This document shows positions 49,241-58,700 of a DNA stretch of 63,875 bases, piece after piece. Both the position numbers and the translations under genes were made by a program. The notes beneath the pieces are model-generated. The model was not told where the DNA came from, did not search any database, and worked only from the letters and a program-made list of their open reading frames with translations. Numbering within the stretch: the first letter of the stretch is position 1; each line of letters begins with the position of its first letter. The stretch spans positions 1 through 63,875 of the forward strand of contig JAEURA010000352.1 in NCBI GenBank assembly GCA_016789005.1, read 5' to 3'. Source of the DNA: Anaerolineae bacterium. GTDB lineage: Bacteria; Chloroflexota; Anaerolineae; Aggregatilineales; Phototrophicaceae.

Positions 49241-51712
49241 TCAGTAGGTATCGGCGAGCGAGCGCAGGCGCAGCGCCGCCGCCTGGTCCGCTGCGCCCTC
49301 CAGCGTGATGATCTTCGTCTGCCCCGGCATGAGGTGGAAGAAGTTATCGCTGAAGCGGGCATCGACGCCGTCCATTTCAAGCCAGACAAACAGCGCCGGC
49401 TGATCAGTCTGCAAGGCGACCTTCAGCCCGCCGTCGGCGGCGTAGAACGTCGGGGTGAGGGTAGGTTTCACCAGCGCGATATGTTTGGGGCGGCTGAAGA
49501 GCACCAGATTTTCCGAGACCGTCTCGCCGCCGACCCCCAGTTCCAGCAGCACCAGCACGCCGCGCGGCGTGTGCTCGCGCAGCAGGTCGGCGACATCGAC
49601 CGACGCGACTTTTTCGCTGCTGAGCGGCTTGATCGTCACCGGCTGCACGCCCGTCCCCAGCAGATCGCCCGCCGGGGTCAGGATGCGCCAGCGCGCCACT
49701 CCATCGACCGGGGACAGGTGATCGCTGGTGATGTGAATATCGAAGCTGCCGGCGGAAGCATCCTCGACGCCGCTGATCAGCAGCGGGGCGAAGAAGCGCC
49801 GCGCCATAGAGTGCAGCGCCTTCCAGTTGCCCCGGTAGTCGATGCCCGACCAGGTGGGACCGGGCCAGCAGTCGTTGAGCTGCCAGTAGAGCGCGCCCAT
49901 CGACTGCGGCATGTTGCGCCGCCAACCTTCGACGGCGTACTGCATCGCCAGCCCCTGCAAAATCTGACTCAGCCAGACCAGCGACTCGAACGAACTGGGC
50001 AGGCGGAACCAGCTCAGCAGATAGTCGACGATGGCGCTGTTGCCGATGGCACTGCGCTGGTGGTGCTCCATCACGTAGCTGGTGATGTTGCGGTCTTCCG
50101 GCAGCGTGAAGGAGTCGATGGTCTTTGGCGGTGGAAAGGACTGGAAGCCGAACTCGCTGACGAAGCGATCCGTTCGGGTGTGATACCATTCGAATGGCTG
50201 GCGTCCATGCCACACCGACCACAGATGCGAATCGCCCCATTTCGGGTTCATGTGATCTTCACGGTCGCCGTGCGGGCTGTGGGCACTGCTGGGCCAGTAG
50301 GGGCGATGAGGATCGAGCGCGGCGACGACTTCCGGCAGCAGTTTGTCGAACAGCGCGCCGTAGACCTCCCAGCTGATCGTCTCCTTCCAGCCGCTCCCCC
50401 CCATCCCCTGCTCGATCTCGTTGTTGCCGCACCACAGGGCGAGGCAGGCGTGATGGCGCAGCCGCCGCACATTGTCTTCGGCTTCTGACCGCACGTTCGC
50501 CATGAACGCCGCATCGTAGGACGGATAGACGCCGCAGGCGAACATGAAATCCTGCCAGACGGCGATGCCGTATTCGTCGCACAGATCGTAGAACAGGTCG
50601 CTCTCATAGATGCCGCCGCCCCAGACGCGCAGCATGTTCATGTTTGCCCGCCGGGCGTCATCGAGCAGACGGCGGTAGAGCGCCGGGCTGACCCGTGCCG
50701 CGAAGGGGTCCGCCGGAATCCAGTTCGCGCCCTTGGCGAAAAACGGTGCGCCGTTGATCGAGAAGCTGAACGATTCGCCCCACTCGTCGAGGTGGCGCTC
50801 CAGCTTCAGCAGGCGCAGCCCGACCCGCCCCGCCCAGACATCGATAGGCGCGCCATCGGAGAGGGTCACCGCGACATCATAGAGCGGCTGATCGCCCAGC
50901 CCGTTCGTCCACCACAGGCGGGGGCTGGCGATGGTCAGGTCGGCGGAGAAACGTCCTTCGCCGACCGGCGCGGCGGCTTCCGCCACCGGCTGTCCACCCA
51001 GCGACACGCGCACCTCGGCATGCAGCGCGGCGGGCTGGAACGCTTCCACGCCCCCGCTGACCGTCAGGGTGACGCGCCCGGAATCGCTGTGAAACTGCTC
51101 GACGCGAACGTCGCACAGGCGGGCTGCGTCGAAGGCGATGATCTCGATATCGCGCCAGATGCCGCTGGTGACCAGCACCGGACCCCAGTCCCAGCCGAAG
51201 TTGCACGGCTCTTTGCGAATCCAGCCGCCGCTGTTGATGCGCATCGGCTGCACCCATCCGGGCATCGCGCCCCGTTCGGCGTCCATCTGCTCGACGTAGG
51301 GGACGGGCGCGCTGAAATGGACGCGGATCGTGTTTTCGCCGGCGCGCAGATGCGCCTTCACGTCGAACTCCCACGTCCTGTACATGTTGTCGGTGCGGGC
51401 GATCTCGACACCGTTCAGCGACAAAGCGGCGATGGTATCCAGCCCGTGACAGCGCAGCAGCACCCGTTCATGGCGCAGCAGGTCGGGCGTGACCTCGAAG
51501 CGGCGCTCGTACAGCCAATCAACAGCGCTGATCCACTGAAGGCGGGTTTCGTTGTCGCGGAAGTAAGGATCAGGGATGCGCCCGGCATCCAGCAGATCGG
51601 TGTGGACGCAGCCGGGGACCTGCGCTGCGATGACGTCGTCCGGCTGATCGATTCGCCAGAGGGACCACTGTCCGTTGAGGGATAGTTTTTCCAAGATGGG
51701 CTGCTGCTCCAA
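49241..51712 (-). CDS. Beta-mannosidase-like glycoside hydrolase, GH2
   Basis: 823-residue retaining glycosidase that likely removes terminal beta-mannose from oligosaccharides. The order is an N-terminal sugar-binding jelly roll (LNGQWSLWRIDQPDDVIAAQ, PGCVHTDLL), an Ig-like domain, a TIM barrel with the acid/base glutamate in WCGNNEIEQG (about residue 430) and the nucleophile in SEFGFQSFPPP (about residue 519), then C-terminal beta domains. PGCVHTDLL and WRNMPQSMGALYWQLNDCWP are typical of the beta-mannosidase subgroup. There is no signal peptide, so it acts in the cytosol. No sugar transporter is adjacent. Confidence 0.92.
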   Translation of the reverse strand: MEQQPILEKLSLNGQWSLWRIDQPDDVIAAQVPGCVHTDLLDAGRIPDPYFRDNETRLQWISAVDWLYERRFEVTPDLLRHERVLLRCHGLDTIAALSLNGVEIARTDNMYRTWEFDVKAHLRAGENTIRVHFSAPVPYVEQMDAERGAMPGWVQPMRINSGGWIRKEPCNFGWDWGPVLVTSGIWRDIEIIAFDAARLCDVRVEQFHSDSGRVTLTVSGGVEAFQPAALHAEVRVSLGGQPVAEAAAPVGEGRFSADLTIASPRLWWTNGLGDQPLYDVAVTLSDGAPIDVWAGRVGLRLLKLERHLDEWGESFSFSINGAPFFAKGANWIPADPFAARVSPALYRRLLDDARRANMNMLRVWGGGIYESDLFYDLCDEYGIAVWQDFMFACGVYPSYDAAFMANVRSEAEDNVRRLRHHACLALWCGNNEIEQGMGGSGWKETISWEVYGALFDKLLPEVVAALDPHRPYWPSSAHSPHGDREDHMNPKWGDSHLWSVWHGRQPFEWYHTRTDRFVSEFGFQSFPPPKTIDSFTLPEDRNITSYVMEHHQRSAIGNSAIVDYLLSWFRLPSSFESLVWLSQILQGLAMQYAVEGWRRNMPQSMGALYWQLNDCWPGPTWSGIDYRGNWKALHSMARRFFAPLLISGVEDASAGSFDIHITSDHLSPVDGVARWRILTPAGDLLGTGVQPVTIKPLSSEKVASVDVADLLREHTPRGVLVLLELGVGGETVSENLVLFSRPKHIALVKPTLTPTFYAADGGLKVALQTDQPALFVWLEMDGVDARFSDNFFHLMPGQTKIITLEGAADQAAALRLRSLADTY

Positions 51713-51856
51713 TCGGTGAATGGTCCGGCGCTGCCGGTCATCAGTCTTCGGTCAAGGGGCGAGATGCGGAAGGCGGTGGAGTACACCCGCCTTCAGGGTC
51801 TTGGATCGCCCAGGGATTTCAGCGCCGGTAATGTTAGGCGAGCCGTATGAACGGCG

Positions 51857-52426
51857 TCAAGGGAGGTCGATGAATTCCCGGCGCAGCAGCCCGTACTGTT
51901 TGATACTGACGAACCGCCCATGTTCCCAGCAGCTTTCGCGCCATACCCCTTCGAGCGTAAAACCGCACTTGATCATCACCCGTTCGGAGGCGTCGTTGCC
52001 GGCGGTGCAGTCCGCCTGAATACGATGCAGGTCGAGGTTCTGGAAACACCATCTGATGATTGCTCGCGTGGCTTCGGTCGCATAACCCTGTCCCCAGTGC
52101 GCGGGCAGGAGGTGATAGCCGATGTCGATATGCCGGTTGTCACGGTTCCAATCGTACGCCCCGCACATGCCGATCACCTGATCCTGCCCCGTGAGCGTGA
52201 TCCCCCAGTTGACTCCCTCCTGTTGTTCGAAAGCCCGCGCCAGCCAGTCGATGAAACCGACTGCCTTTTCGTGCGTGTCCATGGGCGGGTTGTTGAGGAA
52301 ACGCAGCACCTCCGGCGCACTGAACAGCGCGCTGATGGCGTCGGCATCCGCGTGGGTGATCTGGCGCAGCGTCAGCCGCTCGGTTGCCAGGATCGGGAAC
52401 TGAGAGAAATCGAACAACACCGTCAT
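51857..52426 (-). CDS. GNAT acetyltransferase, RimJ/RimL type
   Basis: 189 residues. The N-terminal TERLTLRQITHADADAISAL and the acetyl-CoA site (LPAHWGQGYATEATRAIIRW, matching RxxGxG/A with a Q) are followed by NLDLHRIQADCTAGNDASER. This is the RimJ/RimL-like branch that acetylates N-terminal or small-molecule amines. The substrate cannot be told. It lies 144 bases upstream of the beta-mannosidase gene on the same strand and divergent from the DtxR-type regulator. Confidence 0.88.
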   Translation of the reverse strand: MTVLFDFSQFPILATERLTLRQITHADADAISALFSAPEVLRFLNNPPMDTHEKAVGFIDWLARAFEQQEGVNWGITLTGQDQVIGMCGAYDWNRDNRHIDIGYHLLPAHWGQGYATEATRAIIRWCFQNLDLHRIQADCTAGNDASERVMIKCGFTLEGVWRESCWEHGRFVSIKQYGLLRREFIDLP

Positions 52427-52491
52427 CGTTTGCCTCTCCGGTCAGCGCTGCCCTCATCCGTGCGCTTTAACCACAGCAGCACTTTTCATTT

Positions 52492-52516
52492 AACCTTGAT
52501 AAAATAATCTCAGGTT
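52492..52516. promoter_or_regulatory. DtxR-family operator-like palindrome
   Basis: AACCTTGAT and ATCTCAGGTT form an imperfect inverted repeat around an A/T-rich centre, with AACCT/AGGTT outer arms like known DtxR/IdeR/MntR boxes. Its right arm falls where the -35 for TATAAT at 52534-52539 should be, so metal-loaded repressor would block the promoter. Confidence 0.55.
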
Positions 52517-52533
52517 GATATATTGATGACCAG

Positions 52534-52539
52534 TATAAT
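52534..52539 (+). promoter_or_regulatory. -10 box of the DtxR-family gene
   Basis: TATAAT, 31 bases before the ATG. The -35 position at 17 bases is CAGGTT, inside the operator-like palindrome. Confidence 0.55.
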
Positions 52540-52570
52540 CAAAATTCGGCAGGCGTGAGAAGCATGACGT

Positions 52571-53266
52571 ATGGGTGAGGCGGCAGTTCACCGACATTCC
52601 CCGCAAACCTACCTGGCTGAAGCGTACCGAATCGCCTACTACCAGGATAATAACCCGTTCATCTCCACCTCGGCGCTGGCGGAGGCGCTCGGCGTGTCTG
52701 CCCCTGCCGTCACCCGCATGATGCAGCGCCTCAAAGAAGCGGGCTACATCGAGCATGAACCGTATCGCGGCATCACCCTGACTTCTGCCGGCGAACGCGA
52801 AGCCCTGACCAACATCCGCCGCCATCGCCTGGTCGAAGTCTTCCTGGTCGATGTGATGAAGTTCGGCTGGCATGAGGTGCACGACGACGCCGATTCCCTG
52901 GGCGAGGTGGTCAGCGAGCTGATCGTCGACAAGATGAGCCAGATGACCCGTGCGCCGCGCCGCTGCCCGCACGGCGAACCGATCCCCAGCGCCGACGGCG
53001 TCATGCCGCGCGTGCGCGATTTCCCCCTCAACGAGCGGGAGCCTGGGCAGACCCTCGCCATCAGCCGGGTGAACACCCACGACATCGATAAGCTCAAGTA
53101 CCTCGGTGAGCTGGGGCTGCGCCCCGGCAGAGTCTTCAGCCTGGTGGCGCGCGCTCCCTTCAACGGTCCGCTTCAGCTCGACCTGGACGGCGACACCGTG
53201 CTGCTCGGTCACGAGCTGGCGGGCGTGCTGCGCGTCTGCGCGCCGGAAGCTTTCCCCCTGGATTAA
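52571..53266 (+). CDS. DtxR/MntR-family metal-dependent regulator
   Basis: 231 residues. The N-terminal winged helix-turn-helix is at about 8-70 (YLAEAYRIAYY, STSALAEALGVSAPAVTRMM, GYIEHEPYRGITLT). The metal-binding dimerisation domain is at about 75-140, with HRLVEVFLVDVM and a later CPHGEPIP. A FeoA/SH3-like domain is at about 155-230. Such proteins sense Fe(II) or Mn(II) and repress uptake genes. The operator-like repeat over its own promoter suggests autoregulation. No metal transporter is adjacent. Confidence 0.92.
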   Translation: MGEAAVHRHSPQTYLAEAYRIAYYQDNNPFISTSALAEALGVSAPAVTRMMQRLKEAGYIEHEPYRGITLTSAGEREALTNIRRHRLVEVFLVDVMKFGWHEVHDDADSLGEVVSELIVDKMSQMTRAPRRCPHGEPIPSADGVMPRVRDFPLNEREPGQTLAISRVNTHDIDKLKYLGELGLRPGRVFSLVARAPFNGPLQLDLDGDTVLLGHELAGVLRVCAPEAFPLD

Positions 53267-53313
53267 ACCCTTCTGCGCTCCTGTGTCAGCGGTCGCGCCG
53301 CCCCTGTATCAAC

Positions 53314-53334
53314 GGGCGAGCCGCCGGCTCGCCC
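53314..53334. repeat. REP-like palindrome
   Basis: GGGCGAGCC, loop GCC, GGCTCGCCC, followed by CTACG. Located between the convergent DtxR and solute-binding-protein genes; the same design recurs at 54831 and 54872. Confidence 0.75.
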
Positions 53335-53414
53335 CTACGGAGTCTTCGAAAACCATGCGGTGAACATGGATTGCCGAGGCGGGCGCGCCGCCCCTGTGGG
53401 CGGTGCGGCGGAAA

Positions 53415-54761
53415 CTACCCGCCGACCACCGCGTTGTAATCCGCCAGCACGGCGTCGGCGCGCTGTTTCGCTGCCGCCATCGCCTCTGCCGGGGACGCGC
53501 CGCCGTCGATCATCGACAGGATGCCTTCGACCAGGATGCCGCGCACTTCCGCCGCCGGTCCGACCACTGCGCCGGCGTTGGCGAGGTTGCCCGCCGACGC
53601 CTGAAGCTGGTTGATGGCGATGGCGAAGTTGGGGTTCGCCTCGAACCAGCCCTCGGCGGTCAGGCGCTCAATCGAACTGGCGCGGATCGGGAAATAGCCG
53701 CTGCCCTGATGCCACTTGATGTCATTTTCCGTGCTGGTCAGGAAGAACAGAAAATCGACCGCCGCCTGCTGCTCTTCCGGCGTCGCGCCGGCGCTGACCC
53801 ACAGGCTGGCTCCGCCGATGGTCACGCCGTTGACGGCGTCGGCGCTCGGCGTGGGCAGGGGCGCGACGCCCAGGTCGATGCCCTGCGCGGCGGCGAATCC
53901 CTGAATGAGCGCCAGACCCGCCGTCGTGTTGATGTGCATCGCCGTACCCTGCCCCAGGAAGACGGTCGCCTCGCCGTTGTAATCGTTGGCTGCGCCGCTG
54001 TAGATGTAGGCGCCGCTCGCCGCCAGATCATCCCACCAGGTCATGATGGCGAGCATGGCGTCGCTCTCAAAATGGACCTGCGTCGCGCGCGCTGAACGCC
54101 CATTGTCGTTATCCACCAGCAGGGCATTCTGCATCGCCATCCACTGTTCCGGGAACCACGCCGCCACCGGGAAATTGATGCACCCGGCAACCTGAAGCTC
54201 TGCCCCCTTCGCCAGGATCGCCTGGCACGCCGCCGTCACCTCGTCGAAGGTCGCGGGCGGCGCATCGGGATCCAGCCCCGCCGCCTCGAACATGCCCCGG
54301 TTGTAGTAGAGCACCGGGTTAGAGGCGTTCCAGGGCATGCTGTAGAGTTCGCCGCCGATGGTGTAATAGGCGCGAACCGTCGGCAGCAGGTCATTGAGCG
54401 AGGCGATCTGCTCGGCGCTGGCGAGCTGCCCGATGGGCGTGAAGTAACCGCTGTCGGCGGCAAGCTGCGTCAGCCCTTCCTCCACCTGGACGATGGTCGG
54501 AGCGCTCCCCTGTTCCGCCGCCAGCAGCGCCGCGTTGAACAGCTCGGTGTATTCGGTCGCCGGCGAGATCACCTCGACGGTGACGCCGGGGTTCGCCGCC
54601 ATGAAGGCGTCGGCGATCTCCTGCACGACCGGACCGCGTGCGTCATCTTCGCCGCCGAAGATGTTGGCGAACGAGATGGTCACGCCGTCCTGCGCCAGGG
54701 TCGGCGAGATCAGCGCCAGCGCCAGCAGCGCCGGCAGGGCAAAACGCAGCAGCTTCAACAT
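53415..54761 (-). CDS. ABC transporter solute-binding protein, family 1
   Basis: 448-residue exported receptor. The signal peptide covers about 1-24 (LLRFALPALLALALISPTLAQ region). The mature part shows the family 1 pattern: FANIFGGEDDARG, FMAANPGVTVEV, YTELFNAAL, LYSMPWNASNPVLYYNRGMF, and the hinge near EQQAAVDFLFFLTST. The SMPWNASNPVLYYN stretch resembles glycerol-3-phosphate or sugar binders (UgpB-like). No permease or ATPase gene lies nearby. A phosphodiesterase gene is just upstream on the same strand across repeat DNA. ATG 54761 has GGGGGAT upstream. Confidence 0.9.
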   Translation of the reverse strand: MLKLLRFALPALLALALISPTLAQDGVTISFANIFGGEDDARGPVVQEIADAFMAANPGVTVEVISPATEYTELFNAALLAAEQGSAPTIVQVEEGLTQLAADSGYFTPIGQLASAEQIASLNDLLPTVRAYYTIGGELYSMPWNASNPVLYYNRGMFEAAGLDPDAPPATFDEVTAACQAILAKGAELQVAGCINFPVAAWFPEQWMAMQNALLVDNDNGRSARATQVHFESDAMLAIMTWWDDLAASGAYIYSGAANDYNGEATVFLGQGTAMHINTTAGLALIQGFAAAQGIDLGVAPLPTPSADAVNGVTIGGASLWVSAGATPEEQQAAVDFLFFLTSTENDIKWHQGSGYFPIRASSIERLTAEGWFEANPNFAIAINQLQASAGNLANAGAVVGPAAEVRGILVEGILSMIDGGASPAEAMAAAKQRADAVLADYNAVVGG

Positions 54762-54830
54762 CGTGAATCCCCCCATATGTACACAGATCAACAGATCAAA
54801 TGGTGTCGTGCGTTTTTTTGAAGGTCGAGC

Positions 54831-54851
54831 GGTCGAGCCGCCGGCTCGACC
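54831..54851. repeat. REP-like palindrome
   Basis: GGTCGAGCC, loop GCC, GGCTCGACC, followed by CTAC; same design as 53314-53334. Confidence 0.7.
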
Positions 54852-54871
54852 CTACACCCGATGCTTCGTAG

Positions 54872-54960
54872 GGGCGACCCGCCGGGTCGCCCGATTGCCC
54901 GCCGGGTCGCCCGATTGCCCGCCGGGTCGCCCGATTGCCCGCCGGGTCGCCCGATTGCCC
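54872..54960. repeat. REP-like palindrome with 20-bp tandem array
   Basis: GGGCGACCC-GCC-GGGTCGCCC (54872-54892) leads into four exact head-to-tail copies of GCCGGGTCGCCCGATTGCCC (54881-54960). A degenerate copy follows. The unit is the right arm of the palindrome plus a spacer. Confidence 0.9.
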
Positions 54961-54971
54961 GGCGGTCCGCC

Positions 54972-55757
54972 CTACAGCAGCGCCTCTTGAACCGGCGCGC
55001 CTTCCCAGTCGCGCGGCGGATTGAAGCCGAGTATACGCGCGATGGTCGGCGCGGTGTCGATCAGGCTGACCGGGCGCTGGATGCGATGCCCGGCTTTGAC
55101 CCCGCCCCCGGTGATGATCCAGGGGATGGTCATATCTTCCGGCGACTCCGTGCCGTGATTGCGGTCATGCCCACCATGATCGGCGTGGAGGATCATCGCC
55201 GTGTCGGTGGGCAGGGCGTCCAGCAGCCGCCCGACTTCGCCATCGACCTGGCGCACCTGCTCCAGATAGCCATCGCTCATCCAGCCGTAGAGGTGACCGG
55301 CGGTGTCGATGGTCCCCAGGTAGACGAAGAGCAGATCGAACGCGCCCTGGGCGATCAGCGGCACTGCCTGATCGGCGATGATCCGGTCGCCCGCCTCGAT
55401 GTCGTAGGAACTGCGGGAGTGGAAAGAGTAGTGCAGGCTGCCCGGCTTGCTCAGATCGCGCAGCTCTTCCCAGTTGTACAGGCTGCCGCACACCTTGCCG
55501 GCGTCGTTGGCGGCGTCGAACAAGCCGATCACCGGGCGCGCCATCGGGGCATAGGTGTTGCTCAAGATGCCGTGCCGCTGCGGCGGGACGCTGTGAAAGA
55601 TGGAGAAATGACAGGGCAGGGTGATCGACGGCATCACCGAGCGCGCCGCCAGGGTATGGGCGCCGTTCGCCGCCGCCCGCAGCAGATTCGGCGTGCGTTC
55701 CGGCGCAAGCGCGTCGGGGCGCAGCCCATCCAGCATGGTCAGGACAACACGAGTCAT
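54972..55757 (-). CDS. Alkaline-phosphatase-superfamily phosphodiesterase
   Basis: 261 residues of the type I phosphodiesterase/nucleotide pyrophosphatase group. The first metal aspartate is in LTMLDGLRPDA. The nucleophile threonine would be in the SVMPSITLPCHFSIF region, and later metal ligands are in YLGTIDTAGHLYGW (DxxxH) and HADHGGHDRNHG. It would split phosphodiesters or a phosphorylated headgroup. There is no signal peptide, so it acts in the cytosol. ATG 55757 follows GAGGAG. It begins 10 bases after the stop of the large kinase gene and may be cotranscribed with it. Confidence 0.88.
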   Translation of the reverse strand: MTRVVLTMLDGLRPDALAPERTPNLLRAAANGAHTLAARSVMPSITLPCHFSIFHSVPPQRHGILSNTYAPMARPVIGLFDAANDAGKVCGSLYNWEELRDLSKPGSLHYSFHSRSSYDIEAGDRIIADQAVPLIAQGAFDLLFVYLGTIDTAGHLYGWMSDGYLEQVRQVDGEVGRLLDALPTDTAMILHADHGGHDRNHGTESPEDMTIPWIITGGGVKAGHRIQRPVSLIDTAPTIARILGFNPPRDWEGAPVQEALL

Positions 55758-55767
55758 GGTCTGCTCC

Positions 55768-58700
55768 TCATCTTTCCGAGTCGTACAGCATGCGCTGCGC
55801 CCGCCCCTTGTCGTAGGCGGCATCAAGCCCTTCGAAGATGGCGATGGCGCGCTTGAGTGAGTCTTCAACCAGCGGGTGATGGCGCGGCAGGTGGCGCGCC
55901 AGTTCGACGCGGGCGACCGCTTCATCATAGGGCATGCCCAGGCGGGCGGCAGCCTTGACCGCCCGCCTGCCCAGACGCAGCGCCGCGCCCCGGTCGCCCT
56001 CCAGACGCCGCCGCCAGCCGGAAAGCGCCAGATAGCGAGGACGTGCGACGCGGAAGATCGCCGCGTAGCGTCCCAGCGCCGCCAACGCCGCGTCCGCCCT
56101 GGTCACCGCGTCCTGATCGCGGCGCACTTCCCACAGAGTCAGATAGTATTCGGCGGCAGCGCTGAACGGCTCGGTCATGCCGAACGAGGTTTGCGGCGTG
56201 TCGAAGAGCGCCTCGACCACCTGCTCCACGTAAGGACGGGCGGCGTCCAGATCGCCTTCGCACAGATAGGTCTTGGCGATTGCCCCCAGACACCAGACGC
56301 CGTTCACCCGGTCGTTGATCTTGCTGTAAGTGTCGTAGCCGCGCTGAAAGGTCGCCCGCGCCTCTTCAAAGCGTCCCCGGCGCAGCGCGAAGCGCCCCTG
56401 GTTATCGAGCGCCCAGCCCACGCCTTGCAGGTCGCCGTACTGGGTCGCCAGCGCGTGCAGCTCGTCGCTGACGGCGCGCGTCTCGTCCCAGCGCGACTGG
56501 TAGTAGTACAGCCCGGCGAGCGTCACCAGCGCCTCTTCCAGGCGGCGGATGCTGCCCGTTTCCTTCGCCAGCGCCCGCCCGCGCAGCAGCCGCCGCTCGG
56601 CGTCATCGAAATCGCCGGTGATGACGGCGGTGATGCCGGTACACAACAGCGCCCAGATGATGGCGCTGGAGTCGGCCACCCCGGCGAGCGCGCGGTCGGT
56701 CAGGCGCATGAAGAAGCGCGACAGGTGCGGGCGCGACGACGCCAGGGCGACGGTCGCCGTCGCGTGTCCGTGCGCCCGTTCCAGCCGGCGCGCCGGGTTG
56801 AGTTCATCCGCCGGGTTCAGGCTGAGCAGCGAATAGTACGCCGTCTCGCTGCGGTCGTTCTGGAAGTAATGGATCATGACCATCCGTTCCAGCACCTTCA
56901 CGGCGGACAGGCTGCGCACTTCGGAACGGCGGCGCGCCTGCAGGGCGGCGCGCACCTGCACCCAGGGGACGCGCAGCATCAGGTAGGGGAGCGTCTGCTG
57001 CCAGGGGCGGGTCAGATCGTAGAGGGTGTAGCCGAACAGCGTAAGTGCCCGATGCCCCGATTCGCGCGCTCGGTCCAGCTGTCCCAGGCTGTACTGCGCC
57101 TCGTTTGCCTGCGCCGCCAGCCGGGCGGTTCGCTCTGCATCGTCCTTGACCAGCGGTCGGGCGCGAGCGATGTGTTCCAGCGCCCGTTCGTAGAGCGCCT
57201 GATCCAGCGCCAGCGCCACCGCCATCTCCAGCGCCGCCGCCTCGCGAACCGGGTTTTCAGCATTGCGCCAGTGGTCCGCCAGATCGGCAGCGCGCAGCCC
57301 CAGTTCAGCAGGATTCGGATAGGCGGCTTCGATGGCGCGCGCCACCGCGGCGCTGGTCGCCGCCAGATCGCCCCGCTCCATCACGTCGATGACCAGCACG
57401 TTGCGCAGCTTGTCGTGGGTGAAACGCCAAGCATCGTCAAAGAATTCCAGCGCGGCGGCGTTGCTGCAGGCGACCAGCCAGGAGTCCAGGGAGCCGGCAG
57501 GACGCAGGATCGGCTCAGCGCGCCAGATCGTCTCCATCACTTTGAGGTCCAGCGCCCGCCCGGCGACCGCCGCCACATCCAGCAGCGCCCGCGCATCCTC
57601 CGGGATGCGGCGCAGGCGACGGCGCAGCACCGACTCGATGCCTTCGGCGACGGTGCGGAAGGGGAGGGTTTGCCCGCCGATGCGTTCCAGCGCTCCCGCT
57701 TCATCCGCCATCGAACGCAGCACCTCGACGATGAACAGGACGTTGCCCTCCGTCTCCTGGCGCAGCAGGTCGATCACGCTGCCGGTGGCGTTCTCGCCCA
57801 GCATCGACCGCCCCAGCGTGTCGATCTCGTTGGGCGACAGCCGCCCCAGCCGCATGGGGATCATGTCGGGCAGCAGGTCGGGCAGGGCGTCGTTCTCGTC
57901 GATGCGATAGCTGCCGATGATCAGCAGCGCCTGCTCGCGCACCAGCGGCAGCAGGGCTTCCAGCGCGTCCAGGCTTTCGCGCGCCCAGTGCAGGTCTTCG
58001 AGCAGCAGCAGGGTCGGCGTCGTCTGCATGCGCAGGACTTCGGTCAGCGTCCGCAGCCGGCGGCGCTTCTCCTCGCGCCCGTCCAGCGGCGGCGCATCGG
58101 GGATGGGGCGTTCCAGGAGAGTTTCGATGTCCGGGATGAGGTCCTTGAGCACGCCGGCCTGAAAGTCGCTGAGCGGCGTGGTCAGCGCCAGGCGGCGCAG
58201 CGGGTCGCGCCACAGCTGATAGGGCACGCCGCCGCCTTCGACCGCCTGCCCGGTCACCACCTGCACCCCTGAGGTCAGCGCGTAGGTGCGCAGCTCGTTA
58301 AGCAGGCGCGACTTGCCGATGCCGCTTTCCCCGCCGATCAGATAGGCGCTGCCCTTGCCGTTCAGCATTTGCGTCAGCGCCAGGCGCAGCTGGTTCGTTT
58401 CGCGGGTTCGCCCTACGAACTGCGCCCCCTGCAAAAAGCTGTCGCGCACTTCCTGGCGCTCGCGCTGGACCGGCAGCCCGGCGGCGATCAGACGGTCGAT
58501 CACCTCGCGGGCGTCAGCGCTGCGCTGTTCGGGCGATTTCTCCAGCAGTCCCCTGATCACGCTCGCCAGCGTCGGCGCGTCGCTCAGCCAGATCTCGCCG
58601 GGCGTTCCGCTTTCGGGCGGAGGGGACGGCGGCGGCAGGTCGATCAGATAGAAAGGAGTCAGGTCCGGCTCGACGCGCAGCACGCCCTGAATCAGGCTGG

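Noticed and set aside
54881..54960. CRISPR array
   Set aside because: The units are contiguous 20-bp copies without unique spacers, and no cas genes are present; this is a tandem repeat.
55876..58272. 798-codon plus-strand open frame opposite the large kinase
   Set aside because: High GC keeps stop codons rare on the opposite strand. The minus strand carries kinase, AAA and TPR motifs, while the plus frame shows none.
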